Shown here: positions 57,332-64,000 of the stretch, one piece after another
How the letters are laid out: every line of letters begins with the position of its first letter
Position numbering within the stretch: the first letter of the stretch is position 1
Program-made: the position numbers and the translations under genes
Source of the DNA: Chaenocephalus aceratus
Lineage: Eukaryota; Chordata; Actinopteri; Perciformes; Channichthyidae
DNA length: 64,000 bases
Direction of reading: 5' to 3'
Assembly (NCBI GenBank): GCA_023974075.1
Contig: CM043803.1
Coordinates: 1-64,000, forward strand
The notes under the pieces: model-generated
Seen by the model: only the letters and a program-made list of their open reading frames with translations
What the model was told of the DNA's origin: nothing
Databases searched by the model: none

Positions 57332-58159
57332 TGAGTAACGTCAGGGATCCAGCTGAGCGCTCTCCTACCTGGCTGGCGCGGAGAGAGCGGCTGTTCCCCC
57401 TCTATGATCGCTGGGCAAGGTGGGACCTTCGTCTCTACTTCTCACAGCGGCCGGTATGTATTGTTCCCAGCCTTCACCCCGTCAGGAAAACAGGTATGTT
57501 ATCATGCTTCTCCCTTAACCCAATAGCGACAGCCTTAGAGGGCGAAGCCATGTACGAAATAAAACTGGGGTTACCTACTGTAACCCAGCTTCTATGAGTA
57601 AATGGCGCAGCCCTCTAAGCGCTGGGCCCCACTGGCTCTACGAATAGCTGAAGAAAAGTTATATTGTATGGGAGCAGATCACCGGGCAACCTCCCTATTT
57701 ATACCGGAAGGAGGCCCGAGGGTGGGGCCCACCTAGCGGGTGGGCGTGGACTACAAGTGTTTTCAGTACTGCGCGGGGGCGCAGAAGGGTAAACCCAATA
57801 GCGATAGCCTTAGAGGGCTGCGCCCATACTCATAGAAGCTGGGTTACAGTTAGGTAACCTCAGTTCCCTGTCGTTAGTTTCCCTGGTGTGTCTGATTACC
57901 CGATTGGGTTCACCTGTGGCCCCTGTGTTTTCTCCTCCCACCTCATCTGTGTCTTGTTTGTGTGATTAGTCTTGTGTGTATTTAAGTTCTGGTTTTTCTA
58001 TCTGTCTTTCTCGGTTCGTCTTGTGTCATGACTAGTTCGTCGGTGAGTGTTCTGTTTTGTCTTTGTTTATCACCTAGCCTTGAAATAAAGGAATTTTCAC
58101 TTTATTCTGCATTTGGGTCCTGCCTGCTTCACACACCGTAACATTACGAACCGACCATT

Positions 58160-60499
58160 ATGGACCCAGCAGACTCAGCCCATTTGATGCTACAGGCGGA
58201 ATGTCTTGGATACTCTCTGGAGTACATTTTTTATACGTGGAAAGGCGCCTCATCTAGACGGGGTAGAGAGGCTGCGTTGAAGGAGGCACGTCAGGAGGTT
58301 GCTCGCAAGCCCTGGCTCTGGAGCTTGTTGCCCGAGTGGCTTAGGGTTTTCTCACGTAGCCCTGACTGCCAGTCTTCATGTTCTGACCCTTTCTTGGGGT
58401 CTGGTCTGGCGTTTGGAGGTCCACGAAGCCTCCAAAAGACTCCTAAGAGACGCAAGGCCAGGGTTCCAGCCCCAGTTCCGGCTCCAGAACCGGCCTACAA
58501 GGCCATGGATCCATGCACCAGTACCGGCCCACACAGCCATGCTTCCATTCTCCATTACCTGGCTTACACAGCCAGGGTCCAGGCTTCCGCTCCGCGCCCA
58601 GAAGCAATGGTTCCGGCTCCAGAACCGGCCCATGCAGCCATGGTCCCTGCTACAGAACCGGCCCACACAGCCATGGTCCCAGCTCCAGAACCGGCCCATG
58701 CAGCCATGGTCCCTGCTACAGAACCGGCCCACACAGCCATGGTCCCAGCCCTAGTCATGGCCCCAGCAGCCATAGCTCCGGCCCCAGCAGCCATGGTTCC
58801 GGCTTCAGTTCCGGCCCCAGTAGCCATGGTCCCAACTCCAGTTTCGGCTCCAGGACTGGCTCTCCGGCCGACGCCAGCTCCCCGTGTCCTGTCGGCATAC
58901 CGGCCGACTCCAGCACCTCGTCTCCTGTTGGCTCTCCAGCCGACGCCAGCTCCCGAGGCCTGTCGGCGTACCGGCCAACGCCAGCTCCCCGAGGCCTGTC
59001 GGCGTGCCGGCCGACTCCAGCTCCTCGTCTCCTGTTGGCTCTCCAGCCGACGCCAGCTCCCCGTGTCCTGTCGGCGTACCGACCGACATAAGTCCCCTCT
59101 CAGGTCCCCTGTCGAGTTCCCTCTTGTGTCCCTTCTCGAGTCCCCTCTCGTGTCCCTTCTCGAGTCCCCTCTCGAGTCCCCTCTCGAGTCTCCTCTCGAG
59201 TCCCCTCTCGAGTCATCTCTCGAGTTTCCTCTCCAGTTCCCTCTCGAGTCTCCTCTCGAGTCCCCTCTCGAGTCCCCTCTCGAGTCATCTCTCGAGTCAT
59301 CTCTCGAGTTTCCTCTCCAGTTCCCTCTCGAGTCTCCTCTCGAGTCCCCTCTCGAGTCTCCTTTCAAGACACCCCTCCAGTTCCCTCTCGAGTTCCCTCT
59401 CGAGTCCACTCTCGAGTTCCCTTTCAATTCATCTCTCGAATCTCCTCTCGAGTCTCCTCTCGAGTCCCCTCTCGAGTCTCCTTTCAAGACACCCCTCCAG
59501 TTCCCTCTCGAGTCCCCTCTCGAGTTCCCTCTCGAGTTCCCTTTCAATTCATCTCTCGAATCTCCTCTCGAGTTACCTCTCGAGTTACCTCTCGAGTCCC
59601 TGTTCAAGACACTTCTCAAGTCCCCACTCGAGTTCCCTCTCGAGTCTCTTCTCAAGTTCCTTCTCGAGTCCCCTCTCGATTCTCCTCTCAAGTCTCCTCT
59701 CGAGTTCTCTCTCGAGTTCTCTCTCGAGTTCCCTCTCAAGCCCTCTCTCGAGTTCCCACTCAAGTCCCTACTCAAGTCCCTACTCAAGTACCGTTGGAGG
59801 TTCCGCTGGGGGTCCTGCCAACCCTTTGTCCTGTCTCGTTGGAGGCCCCGCCGACTACTCTCCTGCCGGGGGTCCTGCCAACCCTATGTCCTGTCTCGTT
59901 GGAGGTCCCGCCGACTACTCTCCTGCCGGGGGTCCTGCCAACCCTGTGTCCTGTCTCGTTGGAGTCCCTGCCGACAACTCTCCTGCCAGGGGTCCTGCCA
60001 ACCCTTTGTCCTGTCTCGTTGGAGGCCCCGCCGTCAACTCTCCTGCCGGGGGTCTTGCCGGTCCTGTGTCCTGTGCCGTTGGAGGCCTCACCGACTACTC
60101 TTCTACCGGGGGTCCTGCCAACCCCATGTCCTGTTTCGTTGGAGGCCTCGACATTACATGTCTCGCCGGGGGTCCTGCCAACTCCTTGTCCTCTTCCGTG
60201 GGGAATCTTGCCGACACCTGTCCCACCGGCTCTGGTTACTGTCCGGTCAACACCAGGCCCCTGCCCGGTCCCCTAAGAGCTGTGGTCTTTGCCCCTCCTC
60301 GAACTCTGCCTTGCCTCCGGGCCGTCCGCCCGAGAACCCCTTTTTGAACTCTGCCTTGCCCCCGGGCCGTCTGCCCGAGATCCCTTCCTGGTCCTCTGCT
60401 GTGCCCCTGGGTTGTCAGCCCAGACCCGTCCTCCGGACCCCCTCCACCCACCCTGGTGGCCCTAGTTTTGTCTTTGTTTATCACCTAGCCTTGAAATAA
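58160..60499 (+). CDS. Low-complexity 779-aa frame of the pol-less LTR element
   Basis: It starts MDPADSAHLMLQAECLGY, the first ATG after the 5' LTR, and has one ordinary-looking stretch to about residue 100. The rest is tandem repeats: 33-bp units giving VPAPEPAHAAM, 36-bp units giving PTPAPR-like peptides, a long 12-bp array giving LESP, and a 60-bp array. The frame ends within the 3' LTR remnant. The repeat units are multiples of three and lack stops, so other frames and the opposite strand are also open (for example 58884-60347 + and 59787-58564 -). A protein product is therefore doubtful. The first 100 residues could be a gag remnant. Confidence 0.45.
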   Translation: MDPADSAHLMLQAECLGYSLEYIFYTWKGASSRRGREAALKEARQEVARKPWLWSLLPEWLRVFSRSPDCQSSCSDPFLGSGLAFGGPRSLQKTPKRRKARVPAPVPAPEPAYKAMDPCTSTGPHSHASILHYLAYTARVQASAPRPEAMVPAPEPAHAAMVPATEPAHTAMVPAPEPAHAAMVPATEPAHTAMVPALVMAPAAIAPAPAAMVPASVPAPVAMVPTPVSAPGLALRPTPAPRVLSAYRPTPAPRLLLALQPTPAPEACRRTGQRQLPEACRRAGRLQLLVSCWLSSRRQLPVSCRRTDRHKSPLRSPVEFPLVSLLESPLVSLLESPLESPLESPLESPLESSLEFPLQFPLESPLESPLESPLESSLESSLEFPLQFPLESPLESPLESPFKTPLQFPLEFPLESTLEFPFNSSLESPLESPLESPLESPFKTPLQFPLESPLEFPLEFPFNSSLESPLELPLELPLESLFKTLLKSPLEFPLESLLKFLLESPLDSPLKSPLEFSLEFSLEFPLKPSLEFPLKSLLKSLLKYRWRFRWGSCQPFVLSRWRPRRLLSCRGSCQPYVLSRWRSRRLLSCRGSCQPCVLSRWSPCRQLSCQGSCQPFVLSRWRPRRQLSCRGSCRSCVLCRWRPHRLLFYRGSCQPHVLFRWRPRHYMSRRGSCQLLVLFRGESCRHLSHRLWLLSGQHQAPARSPKSCGLCPSSNSALPPGRPPENPFLNSALPPGRLPEIPSWSSAVPLGCQPRPVLRTPSTHPGGPSFVFVYHLALK
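58600..58760 (+). repeat. Minisatellite, 33-bp unit, about 5 copies
   Basis: Units of the type CCAGAACCGGCCCATGCAGC followed by CATGGTCCCAGCT repeat with few changes. Confidence 0.85.
58862..59085 (+). repeat. Minisatellite, 36-bp unit, about 6 copies
   Basis: Units of the type CCGGCCGACGCCAGCTCCCC followed by GTGTCCTGTCGGCATA repeat; one copy has lost a base. Confidence 0.85.
59095..59790 (+). repeat. Minisatellite, 12-bp unit (TCTCGAGTCCCC), about 58 copies
   Basis: Almost 700 bp consists of variants of TCTCGAGTCCCC (also GTTCCC, GTCTCC). XhoI-type CTCGAG recurs about every 12 bp. It would encode Leu-Glu-Ser/Phe-Pro repeats. Confidence 0.95.
59800..60230 (+). repeat. Minisatellite, 60-bp unit, about 7 copies
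   Basis: Units run GGGGGTCCTGCCAACCCTTT, GTCCTGTCTCGTTGGAGGCC, CCGCCGACTACTCTCCTGCC with point differences, decaying to the right. Confidence 0.9.
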
Positions 60500-60549
60500 A
60501 GGAATTTTCACTTTGCATTTGGGTCCTGCCTGCTTCACACACCGTAACA
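60465..60549 (+). repeat. 3' LTR remnant of the pol-less element
   Basis: GTTTTGTCTTTGTTTATCAC through CACACCGTAACA matches the end of the 5' LTR (58054-58143) with a 5-bp deletion. It contains AATAAA (60494). Confidence 0.88.
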
Positions 60550-60665
60550 AGTTCATGGTAAATAGGGAGGTGAAGAATATCACATTTTCATTTTAGGAAC
60601 GCAGTTAACATGTCACATCATTCATTCTAATCTTCTGCTTTAGTGTTTCACAAAGTAAAGGTATG

Positions 60666-60811
<146 letters not shown>

Positions 60812-61337
60812 TGTCTGAGAGACACATTTATTACACACATAACATAAACACAAAATATAAAGATCTGATGATACAGTAAGCTGTTTTTGGTTGCTTGTCA
60901 AAATCAGGCCAAACCTGCCTAACTTAACTTATAATATCCTACCAGACTGCATCATACAAAATACACATATTCTCAAGATGATAACATGTACTGTGTTGAG
61001 GCTCATCATAGCATGATTTGTATTTATTTATAGAAGATATTTAACTTTAACATATTAGTCCATCATGTAAATGTGCCTGATTTAGCCAAAAAGGCACATT
61101 TTCATCTGCAGTCACTAACAGGTTGTTAGCAATAGAATAAAACAAACACAATAATGTAAGCACACAAAAAAGACATGAGCATGGTTTAAACCATAAGGAC
61201 AATGACACACTATTCCAGCCAATAGCCCAATTACAATATTTGATATAAAAACCCACCGATACCCAACAGACAGAAGGACCATACATAAGTTCTGATAAAA
61301 GCCAATAGGCACAGACACTATAATGATCTAACATGAC

Positions 61338-61581
61338 TTACTCTTGGACTTTGCTTTTGAACACCACCAGATAAACCAGTACGGGGATGAGGCTCACAGG
61401 GATGAGAGTGAGGGTGATCACAACGCCCTGAGGTGCATCCTCTAATGGAATCTCCATAGAGCAGTTGTTGAAATACAGAGTGTGGATGGTGAGGAAAAGC
61501 TCTTGGATGGTGGGGTTTGGGTAATAACAGTTCATGAAATCTACCATATTCTCCAAGCATGTCGTCAGGTCGTCGTATGGT
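61338..61581 (-). CDS. RAMP-family receptor activity-modifying protein, last exon (partial, RAMP2-like)
   Basis: The minus-strand exon starts after an acceptor (TTCTTCAG) at 61581 and ends with TAA at 61338. It encodes YDDLTTCLENMVDFMNCYYP, IHTLYFNNCSMEIPLEDAP, a membrane helix (VVITLTLIPVSLIPVLVYLVVF) and a short tail KSKVQE. Cys spacing, the YFxNC element and the helix followed by a KSK tail are those of the C-terminal exon of RAMPs. These partner calcitonin-type receptors and set their ligand preference at the cell surface. The helix (LIP..V.LVV) is closest to RAMP2 as I remember the family. Upstream exons would lie to the right; none was found up to 64000. Confidence 0.85.
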
Positions 61582-61639
61582 CTGAAGAAGAAACATAAAC
61601 CAATGTATTAATGATGAACAACCACAACCACACACAGAT

Positions 61640-63000
61640 GATACATTTTGTGTGATAGAAATGTAAAACTACAACAATTGGAGTTGGTTTTGGTATTTTA
61701 GCAACAGTTTATTTTATTATATTTACATATATTTAATTAAATAAACAAACAAGAAAGGGCAGAAACAATTAACTGATTATAATGAAAGACTTATGAAGCC
61801 AAAAAGAAAAGCAGCTGTTAAAAGCTTAGAGGGCTTTTTATAATGAAGAGAAATAGTTAACATTATATTTGTAAGTGATCCAATTTCATAAGAAGTGGGT
61901 TAGACGATACGCACATTCAGGTAAAATACTCACTTGAAGTCTAACAATGTCTAATTTTATAAGAAGATAGTGATTTTGATAAACTACCTACAGCACTTTT
62001 GAAATGAAACTCTCATGTTGGAACATGAAGCACTCGAAAAGTGTGGCACATCTATCTGCGACTTGAAACGAAATTGTTGTGGTCAAACTATTTCCTGTTT
62101 GAACATAAACAGAGCAGAAATGATTGAGTCTGTGCAAAAGGGTGGGACAAAGGAAGAGACCATTTACTCAGATGTATGCATTAACTCTGCAGAGGGAGGC
62201 ACTAACTCATGCTGCAGCCGTGTACTGGGCCCAGTCCCGATGATGGATATTTCCCAGTGCCCATTGCTGTTCAAGGCGCACTGTTGTTAAAGAATAAGGC
62301 TGGTGTTTTTCTATATTGTCAGCTAATCTTGTGATAGGAGTAAAACAAACAATAGTCTCAATTCTTTCGGAATTCTCTATTCTGCTGCTCAAGCCAATTG
62401 CTTCATATTGAACAAAAGTGTAATGTAATATTTAAAAATATGTATTTCCTTTTTAATAAAATAATTAAAAAAGTGCATTTGTTAAGGAGTATTTATTTAA
62501 TGTAATTATTTTTTTGTTTTTATTTATGTCCTAATTGTAGTGCATATTAAGCATAATTTGTTTTATTACTATTACTATTATTATTATTAATATTCTGCAG
62601 CCCTATTTTAATCTCTTAAACATTTTTAATTACATTTCCTCAAGTTAGTGAAACAGCGCCTCCCTGTTTTTTTTAGCGGCTGTTAAACGTCAGTGTGTGT
62701 GGCCAAAAAGGGTAGTGCATTCACGTCCCTCAACTGAGGTTAAGTAAAAGTTAGTGGGAACAAATAACAACAGTCAGAAGTTAACCATTACTTAAGTACA
62801 GTACCGTACTTTATTCCTACAAACTAACACGGGAAAGTGAAAAGCATAACGTGTTTTGAAACAACTGGAGAGTTAGTAAGCTAGTGGCACAGTGTTGCTT
62901 ATAATAGCTAACGTCAGCTAGCTAGGAAAGATAGAGGGCAGGAGGATGGACTATGTTAACAAACGAACAATAAGTGTAGCGGTGTATAATTATCAACTGT
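61640..63000. other. Stretch without recognised gene (probably RAMP intron)
   Basis: AT-rich, no supported coding region. If the RAMP gene continues to the right, this is intron. Confidence 0.4.
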
Positions 63001-63003
63001 GTC

Positions 63004-63062
63004 ATGGATAATATCCAATTTTTCGTCATGGGTGAAAGGAAAAATGGCCTTCGGCGTCGAAC
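63004..63062 (+). other. Possible first coding exon of an unknown plus-strand gene
   Basis: ATG at 63004 opens MDNIQFFVMGERKNGLRRR and meets a donor AAC|GTGAGTG at 63062. No second exon is identified. It may be chance. Confidence 0.2.
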
Positions 63063-63465
63063 GTGAGTGAACTACTTTCTTTGTCTGTTTCTGCCTGATG
63101 TCTGTCCTGAAAGTAGGTTATTTGTGTATGTATTTACACAGTGTATGGCTGTGTCTGTGTGTCATTTATTGTATCCCTTGCTGTGTCCTTTTTTGGTTTT
63201 GGAGGTTGTATTATTATTAACTGTATCTTGTTTGCTTGGACACTGCTGTTTGTGGGAGAGAGCTGACATTTTAGAAATGTTAGTGAGTCTGTTTGTGACC
63301 TGTTGATGTGCAGATGATCTGCTAACGTTAGCTGCATGTGAGAGATTATTCATTCATTAATATTATAAACATTCACTGTGCTGAGCACTGTTGACTCTTC
63401 ATGCATTTACTCAACAAACTGTATTGTGATTAAGTACAGCTATGAGGTATGCTTTTGTATCACAC

Positions 63466-64000
63466 CAGTGGCGGTTCTAGACCAATTTGACTGGGGGGGC
63501 CAGGCTGGGGCCAGTTATTTACTGAGGGGGGCACAATAAATGCAGGACGAAAAAGACAAAGGCCGTATGAATTAATTGCGCATAAGAAAACAATGCAATA
63601 TAGTTATTGGTATTTGTTTCATTACACATTATTATATTCCTCCATTTAACCTTTGTGTGCTGTTTGGGTCTGTGGGACCCGTTTTCAGTGTTTACTAAAA
63701 TAAATTGTATGCAATTTAATTATTTGAACCTGCTTTATTTGGGGGTGGACCTCACATCCTCTCGGGGGATCCAGGGGGCATGCACCCCCGGGAAGTTTTT
63801 TTTTTAAATGTTGAATTGAAATGCATCAATCTGTTGCACTTTGAGCACAAAATGAATAATTTAAACTAGTTTATTCTTATCTTATGTTACCTATAGTTAG
63901 CATTCTTTCTTTTTATTTATGCATATTTTACTATTCAGTTTCTTTTTGAAACAGTTTTTTTACTGTGCTACAGTATACATTGGAATGATTTCTTACTTAA
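63466..64000 (+). mobile_element. hAT-like element, left end, running off the window
   Basis: CAGTGGCGGTTCTAGACCAA followed by GGGGGGGCCAGGCTGGGGCC is the left end of a hAT-type family common in fish. Further G/C-rich phrases (GGGGGATCCAGGGGGCATGC, 63764) belong to the same kind of element. The right end and target duplication are not visible. Confidence 0.6.

Larger units (their letters stand above)
53831..57871 (+). mobile_element. DIRS-like tyrosine-recombinase retrotransposon, internally deleted
   Basis: Inverted terminal repeats enclose it: the left one (about 53831-53980) contains ACACTTGTAGTCCACGCCCA and GGTATAAATAGG, and the right one (about 57648-57830) contains the complement. Inside, in order, are a gag-like frame, an N-terminal pol frame, a reverse transcriptase/RNase H frame and the C-terminal end of a tyrosine recombinase. 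An internal complementary region (about 57519-57640) repeats terminal sequence, as DIRS elements do. No target duplication is seen, as expected for this group. Frame changes and a deletion before the recombinase make it inactive. Confidence 0.88.
53727..60549 (+). mobile_element. Non-autonomous LTR retrotransposon (pol-less), with a DIRS-like element nested in its 5' LTR
   Basis: The element begins TGTCACGATCTG, ends CCGTAACA and is flanked by the 5-bp duplication AGTTC (53722-53726 and 60550-60554). The 5' LTR ends at 58143; its last 90 bp recur at 60465-60549 as a 3' LTR that has lost its left part. The LTR is interrupted by a DIRS-like element (about 53831-57871). After the 5' LTR comes TTACGAACCGACCATT and the ATG of a long frame (MDPADSAHL). 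The start MDPA and the LTR style recall fish sushi/gypsy elements. No protease, reverse transcriptase or integrase is present, so movement would need enzymes in trans. Confidence 0.82.

Noticed and set aside
58564..59787. Minus-strand 407-codon frame of Gly-Asp-Ser-Arg repeats
   Set aside because: It arises because the 12-bp array lacks stops in any frame on either strand.

Overview
The window looks like a teleost fish genome, probably a percomorph, although no single marker fixes the species. The vertebrate genes are compact, with short introns and GT/AG splice sites. The repeats are typical of ray-finned fish: a V-SINE-like tRNA SINE, CR1/L2/Rex1-like LINEs, hAT miniature elements, Ty3/gypsy and DIRS-like retroelements, long (GT)n/(AC)n runs and LINE 3' tails. 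There are no bacterial-style operons.

Bases 1-15911 are a tandem array of four units in direct orientation. Units 1 and 2 are a short form of about 2.65 kb. Units 3 and 4 are a long form that keeps about 1.2 kb more. Unit 3 is further split by two DNA transposons with clean 8-bp target duplications: a fold-back element with arms of about 0.63 kb (8555-11478) and an internally deleted hAT transposon (12008-13838). Units 1-3 contain the 5' part of a LINE (endonuclease domain) broken at one shared point. The long units also hold unrecognised exon-like open segments. Bases 15912-24600 hold a minisatellite, a second LINE copy and a complete but frame-broken gypsy element (19455-24086, TSD ATCAT) inserted in that LINE. 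Bases 24400-28200 are mostly old repeats and unassigned sequence.

Bases 28200-48620 carry the recognisable host genes: two tandem actinoporin-like genes (+; coding 29142-30067 and 32270-32983), an ENDOD1-like secreted nuclease (-; 36120-34155), an intron-free UDP-glucuronosyltransferase of UGT5 type (+; 39576-41180), and a six-exon C-type lectin type II receptor (-; 48618-42095) with a 3-kb LINE in intron 1. UGT and lectin converge tail to tail, with poly(A) signals about 40 bp apart. A solo retroviral-type LTR (TSD ACAAT) lies just upstream of the UGT coding exon. The actinoporin-like, ENDOD1-like and lectin families suggest defence or surface functions, UGT suggests detoxification; no functional coupling is shown by the sequence.

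Bases 48640-64000 are mainly mobile DNA. A pol-less LTR element (53727-60549, TSD AGTTC) encodes one 779-codon low-complexity frame built from minisatellites, and its 5' LTR is interrupted by a decayed DIRS-like element. The DIRS-like element carries two 35-nt hairpins of the same architecture but different stem sequence. A (AC)70 run follows, then the last exon of a RAMP-family gene (-), whose earlier exons were not found in the window. The right edge begins another hAT-like element.
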